Shown here: positions 1-8,888 of the stretch, in pieces
Numbering within the stretch: the stretch's first letter is position 1
Layout of the letters: every line of letters starts with the position of its first letter
Assembly: GCF_003710825.1 (NCBI RefSeq)
Contig: NZ_RHHQ01000007.1
Location: 423,903 to 487,902 of the forward strand
DNA: 64,000 nt
From: Brevibacillus fluminis
GTDB taxonomy: Bacteria; Bacillota; Bacilli; Brevibacillales; Brevibacillaceae
Reading direction: 5' to 3'
Program-made: the position numbers and the translations under genes
Notes under the pieces: model-generated
What the model saw: the letters and a program-made list of their open reading frames with translations, nothing else
Databases searched by the model: none
Told to the model about the DNA's origin: nothing

Positions 1-137
1 TAACTGGTAAAGTAGAAAAACATGGCAAAGGTCAAAAAGTGCTCGTGTTCAAATACAAAGCCAAGAAAAACTATCGTCGCAAGCAAGGTCATCGTCAACC
101 ATTCTCCAAAGTTGTGATTGAAAAAATCAACGCTTAA
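1..137 (+). CDS. rplU: Ribosomal protein L21 (bL21), C-terminal part
   Basis: The window opens inside this gene. Reading from base 3 gives 44 residues ending in VVIEKINA before TAA, with the basic [16 protein letters not shown] stretch and PFSKVVI tail typical of the L21 C-terminus. L21 binds 23S rRNA in the large ribosomal subunit. It is followed 12 bases later by prp and then rpmA, the usual Firmicute order rplU-prp-rpmA, so the three are probably one transcript. The start lies outside the window. Confidence 0.95.
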   Translation, partial: TGKVEKHGKGQKVLVFKYKAKKNYRRKQGHRQPFSKVVIEKINA

Positions 138-149
138 TTTGGTGACACG

Positions 150-506
150 ATGATTACGATTGAAATCAAACGCAATCCTACCAGTATTGAAGAGGTCATT
201 GTCTCCGGACATGCCAAGGCTGCCAGACACGGAGAAGACATCGTCTGCTCCGCTGTTTCGGCAATTACCTTTGGCACTCTCAATTCTGTTCACGTATTGC
301 TCGGAATCATGCCTGACGTAAAGCAAGCGGATCAGAGCGGCGGCTACCTCAGCTGGCGGCTTGCCATCGATACCGATAAGGCCATCGGGGAAAAGCAGCA
401 ATTGCTGGCGGAAAGCATGGCGATTTCTTTGATCGCAATTGCGGAAAACTACGGCAGATATGTAACAGTCTCTGATACAAAATGGCAAGGAGGTGCAACA
501 CAATGA
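150..506 (+). CDS. prp: Ribosomal-processing cysteine protease Prp
   Basis: This 118-aa protein has the family signature GHA...[11 protein letters not shown], with His21 and Cys33 as the expected catalytic pair. Prp (YsxB) removes the N-terminal extension of L27 in Firmicutes. It sits between rplU and rpmA, and its substrate is the very next gene, whose protein carries the matching cleavage motif LQFFA. Its TGA stop overlaps the rpmA ATG (ATGA), suggesting translational coupling of protease and substrate. The length matches the family, usually about 105-120 aa. Confidence 0.95.
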   Translation: MITIEIKRNPTSIEEVIVSGHAKAARHGEDIVCSAVSAITFGTLNSVHVLLGIMPDVKQADQSGGYLSWRLAIDTDKAIGEKQQLLAESMAISLIAIAENYGRYVTVSDTKWQGGATQ

Positions 507-802
507 AAATGCTTTTTTCCGTTGATCTTCAGTTCTTCGCCTCCAAAAAAGGGGTAGGTTCGACCAAGAACGGACGCGATTCCATCGCGAAACGTCTGGG
601 CACCAAACGTGGTGACGGTCAATTCGTAAAAGCTGGTAACATCCTCGTTCGCCAACGCGGTACGAAGATCTATCCAGGTACGAACGTAGGCATTGGCGGT
701 GACGACACGCTGTTTGCTACTGCTGATGGTATCGTTCGCTTCAAGCGTCTGGGCCGCGATCGCAAACAAGTTGTGATCGAACCAGTAGCGACTCAAGCAT
801 AA
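503..802 (+). CDS. rpmA: Ribosomal protein L27 (bL27) with cleavable N-terminus
   Basis: The 99-aa product begins [21 protein letters not shown] start it at 503 because AAGGAGGTG lies just upstream; the in-frame ATG at 482 lies before that site. L27 reaches toward the peptidyl-transferase centre. The DLQFF extension would block function until Prp cuts between FF and ASKKG, as known in Staphylococcus and other Firmicutes. The gene overlaps prp by four bases and ends just before a strong terminator. Confidence 0.97.
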   Translation: MKMLFSVDLQFFASKKGVGSTKNGRDSIAKRLGTKRGDGQFVKAGNILVRQRGTKIYPGTNVGIGGDDTLFATADGIVRFKRLGRDRKQVVIEPVATQA

Positions 803-822
803 GAAAAGTCAGCGAGACATAA

Positions 823-850
823 CCCAGCCTAACCGCTGGGTTTTCTTTTT
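823..850 (+). terminator. Rho-independent terminator after rpmA
   Basis: A CCCAGC/GCTGGG stem with an AACC-type loop is followed by TTTTCTTTTT. It closes the rplU-prp-rpmA unit. Confidence 0.9.
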
Positions 851-894
851 AACGAACGACAACTCATATGCATTAGCGTGATATGATTCGGAGT

Positions 895-1020
895 GTAAGA
901 AGACTCCATCCAATCGCGGCCACTCTTCGCTGAGCTGGCCGCGATGGAGGTTTTCGTATGAAAAGGACCCCGTTTTTGTGAAGCGAGCCGTTGCGGAATC
1001 GCTGGCTCGACAAGGAGTGG
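895..1020 (+). promoter_or_regulatory. Leader region before spo0B with hairpins and a 7-codon ORF
   Basis: A 9-bp inverted repeat TCGCGGCCA (914-922) / TGGCCGCGA (936-944) is followed by GGAGG and a short ORF 958-981 reading MKRTPFL then stop. A second inverted repeat CGAGCC/GGCTCG follows. The sequence shows the structures; a regulatory role is only inferred. A TATGAT box at 882-887 could be a -10 element, but no good -35 was found. Confidence 0.35.
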
Positions 1021-1058
1021 CCGCATTCTGAATCGATGTGCTGGCAAGCGGGGATTAT

Positions 1059-1658
1059 ATGGTATCGGGTGTGAAGACGTTGAGCGACGACCAAAAAATG
1101 ATTACCAAGCAGACGGACCTGGTGCTCCAGCTCTTAAATCTACAGCGACATGATTGGTTAAACCATGTTCAGGTACTGATGAGCTATTTGAAGCTGGGTC
1201 GTCCGGAACGTGCGGAAGAATATTTGAGGCGGGTAACCGAGCTGACATTTCAAGAAGGAATGATTTCTCGCATTCAATTTCCACAATTGGCCGTTTTTTT
1301 GCTTAGCTTTCATGCGCTGCACAATGAGCTGCGGCTCGATGTGGAGATGGAAGGACCCATCGACTTCTCAACTATCGATATCGATCGCGAAAGCGTGTAT
1401 CGGTTTCTAACAGGTCTGGTGTTTGCGGTACAGGAACATCTGGACTCATCGGCTCCTGATGCAGCCAGCATGCTGATTTCGTTTTCTCAAACAGAGGAAG
1501 CCCTTGTCATTCGTTTTGACTTAGATGGGATGCTTACTGCATCAGGGGAAGCGATTGTGGCAAAAATGGTAGAACAACAATCAGCTGCATGTATGACCGA
1601 ATGGATACATACCGAGGAAGAATGGCTTTTGGAAACACGCTTTTTATATAGGATGTAA
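1059..1658 (+). CDS. spo0B: Sporulation phosphotransferase Spo0B
   Basis: The protein carries the helical-hairpin signature [20 protein letters not shown] near its N-terminus; the His of RHDWLN is the expected phosphoacceptor in the Spo0F to Spo0B to Spo0A phosphorelay. The C-terminal half is the degenerate ATPase-like domain typical of Spo0B. Starting at ATG 1059 gives 199 aa and puts the His at residue 31, close to B. subtilis H30. An alternative GTG at 1038 would add seven residues but has no close Shine-Dalgarno. It sits between rpmA and obg, as in B. subtilis. Confidence 0.88.
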   Translation: MVSGVKTLSDDQKMITKQTDLVLQLLNLQRHDWLNHVQVLMSYLKLGRPERAEEYLRRVTELTFQEGMISRIQFPQLAVFLLSFHALHNELRLDVEMEGPIDFSTIDIDRESVYRFLTGLVFAVQEHLDSSAPDAASMLISFSQTEEALVIRFDLDGMLTASGEAIVAKMVEQQSAACMTEWIHTEEEWLLETRFLYRM

Positions 1659-1680
1659 CGATCAAAGGGTAGGTGGCACC

Positions 1681-2961
1681 ATGTTTGTAGATCAAGTGAA
1701 AGTCTATGTTAAAGGCGGGGATGGCGGAAACGGAGCGGTATCCTATCGCAGGGAAAAATACGTTCCGCTCGGCGGTCCTGCTGGAGGCGACGGAGGCCGC
1801 GGCGGCGATGTCGTGTTTGTCGTGGACGAAGGATTGCGCACGTTGGTAGACTTTCGTTATCAGCGTCATTTTAAGGCACCGCGTGGCGAACACGGACGCA
1901 ACAAGTCGCAGCACGGCGCGGGCGCAGAAGATATGCTGGTTCGCGTACCTCCAGGAACAACCGTCGTCGATGCGGATACGGGCGAAGTGATTGCTGACTT
2001 AGTTGAGCACGGACAGCGTGGAATCATTGCAAAAGGTGGACGCGGCGGACGCGGGAACACTCGTTTTGCCACTTCTGCCAATCCGGCGCCGGAGATTGCG
2101 GAAAACGGCGAACCAGGCCAGGAGCGCAACATCACGCTGGAATTGAAATTGATTGCGGATGTCGGACTCGTCGGCTATCCGAGCGTGGGCAAATCGACGC
2201 TGCTTGCCAGCGTCACGGCAGCACGCCCCAAAATCGCAGCGTATCACTTCACGACACTAAAGCCGAATCTGGGCGCAGTCGATTTGGGAGAGCGCAGCTT
2301 TGTGCTGGCGGACTTGCCTGGGCTGATCGAAGGTGCGCATGAAGGCGTCGGCTTGGGACATCAGTTCCTGCGCCATGTGGAGCGGACGCGCCTGATCATT
2401 CATGTAATCGATATGGCAGGCACAGAAGGCCGCGATCCGTACGAGGATTATTTATCGATCAACCAAGAGCTAAAGCTGTACAACATCCGTTTGGAAGAGC
2501 GCCCGCAAATCATCGCAGCCAACAAAATGGACCTGCCGGAAGCGGAAGAGAACCTTAATCGTTTCCGTGAGCTGGTCCCTAATGTGCCGATCTATTCGAT
2601 CTCGGCTGCTACGAATCAAGGCGTCAAAGAACTGATGTATGCGGTAGCGGAGAAGCTGGAAACCTTGCCGCTGAAACCGGTGATCGAAGAAGTGGCAGAG
2701 GTGGAAGCGCGCGTCGTATTCAAGGCAGAGCCAGAAGCGGCAGAGTTCGAGATTACGCGCGACAGCGAGGGTGTATTTATCGTGAGCGGCGAAAAAATCG
2801 AGAAGCTGGCGCGGATGACCAATCTGAACAGCTACGACTCGATTCAGCGCTTTTCACGCATCATGCGCAGCATGGGCATCGACGACGCGTTGCGTAAGCG
2901 CGGCGCGAAGGATGGCGATACCGTGCACATTGGCGATTTCGAATTCGATTTCGTCGAATAA
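1681..2961 (+). CDS. obg: Obg GTPase (CgtA)
   Basis: This 426-aa protein has the three Obg parts: the glycine-rich N-terminal Obg fold (1-158, [26 protein letters not shown]), a GTPase domain with P-loop GYPSVGKST (165-173), DLPG switch II and NKMD guanine motif, and a C-terminal OCT domain ending FEFDFVE. Obg acts in 50S ribosome assembly, (p)ppGpp sensing and, in Bacillus, sporulation onset and the general stress response. It lies 22 bases after spo0B and probably shares its transcript; a terminator follows. Confidence 0.97.
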   Translation: MFVDQVKVYVKGGDGGNGAVSYRREKYVPLGGPAGGDGGRGGDVVFVVDEGLRTLVDFRYQRHFKAPRGEHGRNKSQHGAGAEDMLVRVPPGTTVVDADTGEVIADLVEHGQRGIIAKGGRGGRGNTRFATSANPAPEIAENGEPGQERNITLELKLIADVGLVGYPSVGKSTLLASVTAARPKIAAYHFTTLKPNLGAVDLGERSFVLADLPGLIEGAHEGVGLGHQFLRHVERTRLIIHVIDMAGTEGRDPYEDYLSINQELKLYNIRLEERPQIIAANKMDLPEAEENLNRFRELVPNVPIYSISAATNQGVKELMYAVAEKLETLPLKPVIEEVAEVEARVVFKAEPEAAEFEITRDSEGVFIVSGEKIEKLARMTNLNSYDSIQRFSRIMRSMGIDDALRKRGAKDGDTVHIGDFEFDFVE

Positions 2962-2977
2962 TCATCAAATGCAGGCA

Positions 2978-3009
2978 AAAGGAGGGGAGCAATCCCTCCT
3001 TTTCTTTTT
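2978..3009 (+). terminator. Rho-independent terminator after obg
   Basis: AAAGGAGGG (2978-2986) pairs with CCCTCCTTT (2994-3002), followed by a T-rich tail. Confidence 0.9.
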
Positions 3010-3128
3010 GCAGAGACCGTGTTGCTCTCGAAAAGGACAACTGCTAAGATTTCATGAAGCGGATTGTCAGCATGATCATTTTGATGCTAATATTTGGGAA
3101 AATCGGCTTTGAAGGGAGAAGAGAGAGC

Positions 3129-3680
3129 TTGACGCGGTTGGAATTTATCCAAGAGCTGGACGGGTTATTGCGGAGTTTGTCCGACAAGGAACGGTTGGAC
3201 ATCCTCGCTGACTATACCAAGCATTTTTTAAGCGGCATGGAGCAGGGAAAAAGCGAGGAGGAGATCGCTGCTTCACTGGGAAGTCCCGAAATGATTGCAC
3301 AGCACATCATCGAGGCGCGCGGACAGGAGCGGCAGGTAGCGGGGGAGTCCGTTCCGATCGGCGTCAGATCGATCATCGTGGCGATCGCCTTGATCATGTT
3401 CAACCTGATTTTTGTGCTGGGGCCGTTCATTGGTTTGTTAGGGACACTGTTCGGCATGTTCGCGGTAGCTGTAGCCCTCGTGCTATCTCCGCTCGGCATC
3501 GTAAGCGGCATGGGCTATGCAGGCACGGAAGCTGAACGATGGTTTATCGTCTTTGCCGGAATCGCGGCGGTAGGGCTTGGAGGCATGATCGGAGTAGCGT
3601 TAATTGCCATCACCAAATGGATCTTCTATTTGACCAAGCGTTACCTCCAGTTTAATTTGACGCTGATCCGGGGGAAATAA
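3129..3680 (+). CDS. DUF1700 (HAAS-domain) membrane protein
   Basis: The N-terminal part (TRLEFIQELDGLLRSLSDKE through LGSPEMIAQHIIEA) is the HAAS/DUF1700 helical domain, followed by three or four hydrophobic segments. I start it at TTG 3129, preceded by AAGGGAG and agreeing with the usual family N-terminus MTKxEFLxEL; an upstream ATG at 3054 would add 25 residues that do not fit. Such proteins often pair with a PadR regulator and a DUF4097 protein in envelope-stress systems. Here the DUF4097 gene follows after one base, but no PadR gene is visible upstream. Function unproven. Confidence 0.8.
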   Translation: MTRLEFIQELDGLLRSLSDKERLDILADYTKHFLSGMEQGKSEEEIAASLGSPEMIAQHIIEARGQERQVAGESVPIGVRSIIVAIALIMFNLIFVLGPFIGLLGTLFGMFAVAVALVLSPLGIVSGMGYAGTEAERWFIVFAGIAAVGLGGMIGVALIAITKWIFYLTKRYLQFNLTLIRGK

Positions 3681-3681
3681 C

Positions 3682-4551
3682 ATGAAACGAATTTTGAAAT
3701 ATGTATTTTTGCTGTCGTTACTGCTGTTTTTTGTAGGGGCCGGCGGACTTGCCTATACGTACATCAAGCATCCGGACATTCAATTTGGCTCAATTGCGAC
3801 GAAAAAAATTGAGGAACAGAAAAAATTTCCGGCAGACCAGATATCAACGCTTGCTGTGGAAACGGACACGACTGATATCTCGGTCATCCCGTCCGCTGAT
3901 GTGGACATCCATGTAAATCTGGGTGGGCAAATTTCCGAGCAGCAAAGAAAGGGGCTTACGTTCGAGACCAGTCAATCAAAGGACGGCACATTGAGCGTCA
4001 ATGTAAAAAAAGGCATCGTATTTGGCTTTCCGTTTCAATTCGATGGTAGGCTGGAGCTGATTATCTCCGTTCCGCAGAAAGCGTTTGAACGCATCGAGCT
4101 CACGAGTAGCACAGGCGATGTCAAGATCAAGAATGCGCAAGCCAAGCAGATGAAAGTGGAAACGTCGACAGGGAACGCATTTGCGCAGGATAGCCAGACA
4201 CAGGATTTAGCGATCCACACATCCACAGGAGATGTTAAGCTAGCGGATCTCACAGGCAGAATCGATCTTTCCACCGATACGGGCAATATAAACGCGACCT
4301 TTTCGAAAAAGCTGGAGCAAGACCTGACAGTCGATTCCTCTACGGGCGATGTGGCGATTCAATTAGGAGCGCTTCCGGATGCATTGCGTGCAGAACTGGA
4401 ATCATCGACAGGCGAAATCCGGGCGAGGATCAAAGGCCTTCAGGCAGAAGAGCAAAAAGAGCACTCGTTCAAAGCCGCATACGGCACCAACGGTCCACTG
4501 ATTCGCGTTACAACGTCGACGGGAGAAATCGAACTGACACAAAAACAATAA
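3682..4551 (+). CDS. DUF4097 beta-helix protein (LiaG-like), membrane anchored
   Basis: This 289-aa protein has an N-terminal transmembrane segment (about residues 5-27), then a domain with repeated SSTGDV/TSTGNA/STDTGNI turns recurring about every 20 residues, characteristic of DUF4097/DUF4098 right-handed beta-helix proteins such as LiaG. The C-terminus ends on another TSTGEIEL rung. It begins one base after the DUF1700 gene, so the two are surely co-transcribed. The role is probably envelope-associated; this is family-level inference. Confidence 0.85.
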   Translation: MKRILKYVFLLSLLLFFVGAGGLAYTYIKHPDIQFGSIATKKIEEQKKFPADQISTLAVETDTTDISVIPSADVDIHVNLGGQISEQQRKGLTFETSQSKDGTLSVNVKKGIVFGFPFQFDGRLELIISVPQKAFERIELTSSTGDVKIKNAQAKQMKVETSTGNAFAQDSQTQDLAIHTSTGDVKLADLTGRIDLSTDTGNINATFSKKLEQDLTVDSSTGDVAIQLGALPDALRAELESSTGEIRARIKGLQAEEQKEHSFKAAYGTNGPLIRVTTSTGEIELTQKQ

Positions 4552-4632
4552 TGACCGTTTTTCCCCTCTCATCGAGGGACAAAAGTGCTGACCGCAAGCA
4601 GTCACATCCAATCTAACGAAAAACGTCGAGAC

Positions 4633-4690
4633 GTTTTACAGAAAAAAAACGAGCAGGGGCTTTAGCCGCCTCGCTCGTTTCCTTCTGTAA
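4633..4690 (-). terminator. Rho-independent terminator for the 49-aa reverse gene
   Basis: Reading on the minus strand, AACGAGC (4673-4679) pairs with GCTCGTT (4648-4654), followed by eight Ts. The stop codon of the 4662-4811 gene lies inside the stem-loop. Outer bases TTACAGAA/TTCTGTAA can extend the stem. Confidence 0.85.
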
Positions 4691-4811
4691 CCGGGGATGA
4701 AGACGCCATTCTTTTGTCTGCTTCACGCCCAAACTGATCGAGATCGCTCGGGCGTCCCGGAGGATGATTGTTGCGGCGTTCCGATTTGTCCGATTTGCCA
4801 CGTCCACCCAT
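4662..4811 (-). CDS. Small hydrophilic protein, 49 aa, unknown
   Basis: The minus strand encodes MGGRGKSDKSERRNNHPPG, continuing to VTEGNERGG before TAA. The start has a good Shine-Dalgarno (GAGAGGTGAG, about 8 bases upstream) and a terminator hairpin encloses the stop, which together argue strongly for a real gene. The product is rich in Gly, Arg, Ser and Asp and has no hydrophobic segment. I do not recognise the family. Small hydrophilic proteins of this kind are often spore- or stress-associated, but nothing here proves that. It is divergent from pheB. Confidence 0.75.
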   Translation of the reverse strand: MGGRGKSDKSERRNNHPPGRPSDLDQFGREADKRMASSSPVTEGNERGG

Positions 4812-4948
4812 GCTGGACTCACCTCTCTTTGTTTGATCAACACGCCTCTAGTGTTAACGTAGCACCCTTCCCTTATGTAAATGCTCACCTGCCCGATTTT
4901 ATCCAGTATCATCATTTGTTTGACTTTTTCCTATTTTGTGATTTGGGG

Positions 4949-4977
4949 TTGCCACTCCTTGTTGATTCCGATATAAT
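4949..4977 (+). promoter_or_regulatory. SigA-type promoter for the pheB-hom-thrCB-pheA operon
   Basis: TTGCCA (4949-4954) and TATAAT (4972-4977) are separated by 17 bp, about 40 bp before the pheB start. Confidence 0.8.
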
Positions 4978-5017
4978 GTCCACTAACGGAAAACAGTTGT
5001 ATTCCTTGGGAGGACAT

Positions 5018-5464
5018 ATGTCGAAACGTGAGGAAAAGTTTTATCTGATTCGCTCGGATATCCTGCCAGAGTCGATCGCCAAGACGATCGAGGTAAAGAA
5101 GCTTCTCGAAGCGGGCGAGGTGGACACCGTCCATGAGGCGGTGGAGCGCGTGGGTCTGAGCCGCAGCGCATTTTACAAATACAAGGACGGGATCTTTCCT
5201 TTCAACGCGATGATGCGAGAGGAGATCATGACGGTGATGCTCACGTTGGATCATCGGTCCGGCATTTTGTCCAAAGTGCTGCAGCTTGTGGCAGATCAAG
5301 GCGGCAACGTCTTAACGATCAATCAGACCATTCCGTTGCAAGGGATCGCCAATGTCTCGATGTCCGTTGAAATGGCGAACTTGAAAATATCCAGCACCGA
5401 ATTCCTCGATAACCTGCAGCAGTTCACAGGTGTACGCAAGGCGATGATTGTAGGGCGAGGTTAG
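5018..5464 (+). CDS. pheB: ACT-domain protein PheB (UPF0735)
   Basis: The 148-aa product starts MSKREEKFYLIRSDILPESI, preceded by GGGAGG at the correct distance; the longer in-frame ORF upstream is not used. An N-terminal HTH-like segment (VHEAVERVGLSRSAFYKYKDGIFPF) precedes a C-terminal ACT domain (LDHRSGILSKVLQLVADQGGNVLTINQTIP). ACT domains bind amino acids. In Bacillus pheB precedes pheA downstream of obg; here hom, thrC and thrB sit between pheB and pheA, so it may sense an amino acid for the whole operon (inference). Confidence 0.92.
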   Translation: MSKREEKFYLIRSDILPESIAKTIEVKKLLEAGEVDTVHEAVERVGLSRSAFYKYKDGIFPFNAMMREEIMTVMLTLDHRSGILSKVLQLVADQGGNVLTINQTIPLQGIANVSMSVEMANLKISSTEFLDNLQQFTGVRKAMIVGRG

Positions 5465-5476
5465 GAGAATTCATCG

Positions 5477-5526
5477 AACCAGGCTCTGCCAATCTATTGG
5501 TGAAGCCGGTTTTACTTATTTTTTGC
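5477..5526 (+). terminator. Hairpin with T-rich tail between pheB and hom (possible attenuator)
   Basis: Interrupted stem AACC-GGCT-CCAAT / ATTGG-AGCC-GGTT is followed by TTTTACTTATTTTTTG. It lies within what looks like one operon, so it may lower rather than end read-through. Confidence 0.45.
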
Positions 5527-5545
5527 ATAAATAGGAGGAAGAGAG

Positions 5546-6844
5546 ATGGCAGAAAAGGTTGTTAAGGTTGGCTTGTTGGGTTTTGGCACTGTAGGAACCG
5601 GCGTCGTCCGCATCGTGCAGGGGCACCAGGATGATTTGGTCAAGCAAACTGGCTTGGGCATCGAAGTCCACAAGATTTTGGTAAAAGACAAAGAGAAAAG
5701 CCGCAGCATCAACGGCTTGGATAATAAAATCACTTCGGATCCATACGACATCATCAATGATCCGGACGTAGACGTCATCGTGGAAGTGATCGGCGGTATT
5801 CATCCGACGAAAGAATACATTCTCGATGCATTGGAGCAGGGCAAGCATATCGTGACCGCCAACAAAGACCTGATGGCGCTGCATGGTGCGGAAATTTTGG
5901 CAAAAGCCGAGGAAAAAGGCTGCGACGTCTTTTATGAGGCGAGCGTGGCGGGCGGCATTCCGATCCTGCGCGCACTGGTGGAAGGCTTCTCCTCCGACCG
6001 CATCACCAAAATGATGGGGATCGTCAACGGTACGACCAACTACATCATGACGAAAATGAGCCAGGAAGGCGCGGACTATGCTGATGTTTTGAAAGAAGCG
6101 CAAGCGCTCGGCTATGCGGAAGCAGACCCGACTTCAGATGTGGAAGGGTTTGACGCAGCGCGCAAAATGGCGATCCTGACCACGCTCGGCTTCCGTGTGC
6201 CGCTCAAGCTCGACGAAGTCGATGTGAAAGGTATTAGCAGTGTGAGCAAGGAAGACATCGCGTACGGTAAAAAATTGGGCTATGTGATCAAGCTGTTGGG
6301 TCTGGCTCGCCGCGATGAGGATGAAGTGGAAGTAAGCGTGCAGCCGACAATGGTACACAAGGATCACCCGCTCGCATCCGTAAACGGTGTGTTCAATGCG
6401 GTATACGTTCATGGTGAAGCGGTAGGCGAAACCATGTTCTACGGACCAGGTGCTGGCGAATTGCCAACTGCGACTGCTGTCGTCTCCGACCTCGTAACGA
6501 TTGTGAAAAACATGAAGCTTGGCGTAAACGGCCGCGGCATGGTTGCACCTTATAAAGAGAAGAAACTGAAAGACGATTCCAAAAAGCTGTCCAAATACTT
6601 CCTGCGTCTGATCGTCGCCGACAAACGCGGTGTGCTCGCGCAAATCACCCAGCTGTTGGCGAACAAAAACATCAGCCTGGATCAAGTGCTGCAGCAGCCA
6701 TACAACGGTGGCCAGCAAGCGGAGATCATCATGGTGACGCACGTAGCGGCCAAGAGCGACATGAACGACGTGCTGCTATTCCTGAAAGATATGGACTTTA
6801 TTACAGAAATCAAGAGCTGCTACCGTGTTGAAGGAGGAGAATAA
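5546..6844 (+). CDS. hom: Homoserine dehydrogenase
   Basis: The 432-aa protein has an N-terminal NAD(P) fold with GFGTVGTG, the catalytic region VTANKDLMA, the homoserine dehydrogenase core ([16 protein letters not shown]) and a C-terminal ACT domain ([18 protein letters not shown]) for threonine feedback. It reduces aspartate semialdehyde to homoserine, the branch point to Thr and Met. Length matches B. subtilis Hom. AGGAGG precedes the ATG. thrC starts just after its stop, so hom-thrC-thrB are coupled. Confidence 0.97.
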   Translation: MAEKVVKVGLLGFGTVGTGVVRIVQGHQDDLVKQTGLGIEVHKILVKDKEKSRSINGLDNKITSDPYDIINDPDVDVIVEVIGGIHPTKEYILDALEQGKHIVTANKDLMALHGAEILAKAEEKGCDVFYEASVAGGIPILRALVEGFSSDRITKMMGIVNGTTNYIMTKMSQEGADYADVLKEAQALGYAEADPTSDVEGFDAARKMAILTTLGFRVPLKLDEVDVKGISSVSKEDIAYGKKLGYVIKLLGLARRDEDEVEVSVQPTMVHKDHPLASVNGVFNAVYVHGEAVGETMFYGPGAGELPTATAVVSDLVTIVKNMKLGVNGRGMVAPYKEKKLKDDSKKLSKYFLRLIVADKRGVLAQITQLLANKNISLDQVLQQPYNGGQQAEIIMVTHVAAKSDMNDVLLFLKDMDFITEIKSCYRVEGGE

Positions 6845-6848
6845 ACAA

Positions 6849-7940
6849 ATGAACACCCAAGCCCAAAACCAGTACACACGCCAATCCGGCATCATCGCCC
6901 GCTACCGCGAGTTTTTGCCGGTAACAGATAAAACACCGATGCTTACCCTGCACGAAGGAAACACACCGCTGATCCATGCACCGAATTTGTCCAAGGAGCT
7001 GGGGCTTGATCTGCATTTCAAATATGAAGGGTTGAACCCAACCGGTTCATTCAAAGACCGCGGTATGGTGATGGCGGTTGCGAAGGCGATTGAGGAAGGC
7101 AGCACCACAATCATGTGCGCTTCCACGGGGAATACGTCCGCTGCAGCTGCAGCTTATGCGGCTCGCGCTGGCCTGCGCTGCATCGTGCTGATCCCGAACG
7201 GCAACATCGCGCTAGGTAAACTGGCACAAGCGATCGCTTACGGCGCAGAAGTCATCGCGATCGACGGCAACTTCGACGAAGCTCTCAACATTGTGCGTGA
7301 AATTACTGCGACAGAGCCGATCACATTGGTGAACTCGGTCAACCCGTACCGCATTGAAGGGCAAAAAACATCCTCCTACGAAATTTGCGACGCATTGGGC
7401 AAGGCGCCTGACATTTTGGCGATCCCGGTCGGCAACGCAGGGAATATCACCGCGTACTGGAAAGGCTTTAAGGAATACAAAGCGGCTGATCGTATTAGCA
7501 CGCTTCCGAAAATGTACGGCTTCCAGGCAGCTGGCGCAGCGCCGCTCGTGCTTGGTCATAAAGTAGAAAACCCGGAGACGATCGCGACTGCAATCCGTAT
7601 CGGCAATCCGGCAAGCAAAGAAGGGGCGCAAAACGCACTGCGCGAGTCGGAAGGCTACATCGATTCTGTTACGGATGAGGAAATTCTCGATGCTTACCGT
7701 CTGCTCGCCAGCAAAGAAGGCATTTTCTGCGAGCCTGCCTCTGCGGCGTCGCTCGCTGGCATCATCAAGGCGCGCAAGGCCGGTAAAGTGGCGGATGGCC
7801 TGACGGTTGCATGCGTCTTGACCGGAAACGGCTTGAAAGACCCGAACATCGCATTGAAAGCGGTAGGAGCAGAACCGCGCGAAGTGGCGGCCACGCGCGA
7901 AGCGGTGATGGCGGTTATCACAGGAAGCAAGGGTGAGTAA
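6849..7940 (+). CDS. thrC: Threonine synthase
   Basis: This 363-aa PLP enzyme converts O-phosphohomoserine to threonine. The PLP lysine is K69 in [11 protein letters not shown]; the phosphate loop is [20 protein letters not shown] start it at ATG 6849, eight bases after a strong GGAGGAG that lies in the end of hom; an in-frame TTG at 6825 is less likely. Its stop overlaps the beginning of thrB by eight bases. Confidence 0.97.
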   Translation: MNTQAQNQYTRQSGIIARYREFLPVTDKTPMLTLHEGNTPLIHAPNLSKELGLDLHFKYEGLNPTGSFKDRGMVMAVAKAIEEGSTTIMCASTGNTSAAAAAYAARAGLRCIVLIPNGNIALGKLAQAIAYGAEVIAIDGNFDEALNIVREITATEPITLVNSVNPYRIEGQKTSSYEICDALGKAPDILAIPVGNAGNITAYWKGFKEYKAADRISTLPKMYGFQAAGAAPLVLGHKVENPETIATAIRIGNPASKEGAQNALRESEGYIDSVTDEEILDAYRLLASKEGIFCEPASAASLAGIIKARKAGKVADGLTVACVLTGNGLKDPNIALKAVGAEPREVAATREAVMAVITGSKGE

Positions 7941-8868
7941 GGACGTGAACAACATGACCGTGCGGGTAAAAGTACCGGCCAGCACCGCCAATCTTGGGCC
8001 CGGATTCGACACGCTGGGCATGGCGTTCCAATTGTACAGCACGATTACCATGCGTTTTGCCGAGAAGACGGAAATCCGCTTAATTGGCGAGGAATTGCAA
8101 GAGCTTCCGGTTGACAAGACCAATCTGGTGTATGAAGTGGCGGCAGGACTTTTTGCAAAAGCCAATCTGCCAGAGCCAGAGCTGTACATCGAAATCGAAA
8201 CCGAGGCACCGCTGACCCGTGGATTAGGCAGCAGCGCCTCGGCGATTGTCGGTGCGCTTGCTGGTGCGAATGTGCTTGCTGGGGAGCCGTTTACCCGCGA
8301 TCAACTTTTTGAAATGGCCAGCTGGCTGGAGGGGCACCCGGACAATGTGGGGGCCTCCGTTTTTGGCGGATTTGTCGTCGCTACTTTGCCTAAGGATGAA
8401 TCCCAACCGATTCCATACGTTACGTTTCCTGTACCCAAAACGCTTAAGACACTCGTTGTCATCCCTGATTACTGGCTGGCTACCCATAAAGCCCGCGGTG
8501 TCCTGCCTGAGGTGTACACCAAGGCGGATGTCATATATAATGTAGGGCATAGTAGCCTGCTGGTCGCGGCATTGGCACAAGGTCGCTTGGATTTGTTGGG
8601 GAGCGCGATGCAAGACCGGATGCATCAGCCGTATCGCGCACCGCTTGTCCCAGGGTTGGCGGAGATGCTTGCCGAAGCGACAGCACATGGCGCGCTCGGC
8701 GCAGCGTTGAGCGGAGCCGGACCCACCACGTTGTTCTTCTATGAGAATGAGCAGCAGGAACAAGAGCTGCGCAGTTTTATCGCAGCGGTGATGGCTCGCC
8801 ACGAGCTGTCCTATGAGCTCATGGAGCTGTTGATCGACGAGCAGGGCGTACAGATCGAAACCGTGTAG
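7933..8868 (+). CDS. thrB: Homoserine kinase
   Basis: This GHMP-family kinase (311 aa from GTG 7933) phosphorylates homoserine for ThrC. It shows [16 protein letters not shown] at the N-terminus, the ATP loop [16 protein letters not shown] and the C-terminal [13 protein letters not shown] motif. Alternative start: ATG 7954, with AAGGA at 7939-7943, which would give 304 aa; the sequence does not decide between them. It overlaps thrC by eight bases. Confidence 0.95.
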   Translation: MSKDVNNMTVRVKVPASTANLGPGFDTLGMAFQLYSTITMRFAEKTEIRLIGEELQELPVDKTNLVYEVAAGLFAKANLPEPELYIEIETEAPLTRGLGSSASAIVGALAGANVLAGEPFTRDQLFEMASWLEGHPDNVGASVFGGFVVATLPKDESQPIPYVTFPVPKTLKTLVVIPDYWLATHKARGVLPEVYTKADVIYNVGHSSLLVAALAQGRLDLLGSAMQDRMHQPYRAPLVPGLAEMLAEATAHGALGAALSGAGPTTLFFYENEQQEQELRSFIAAVMARHELSYELMELLIDEQGVQIETV

Positions 8869-8888
8869 AAACGGATAGGAGTTTACTT

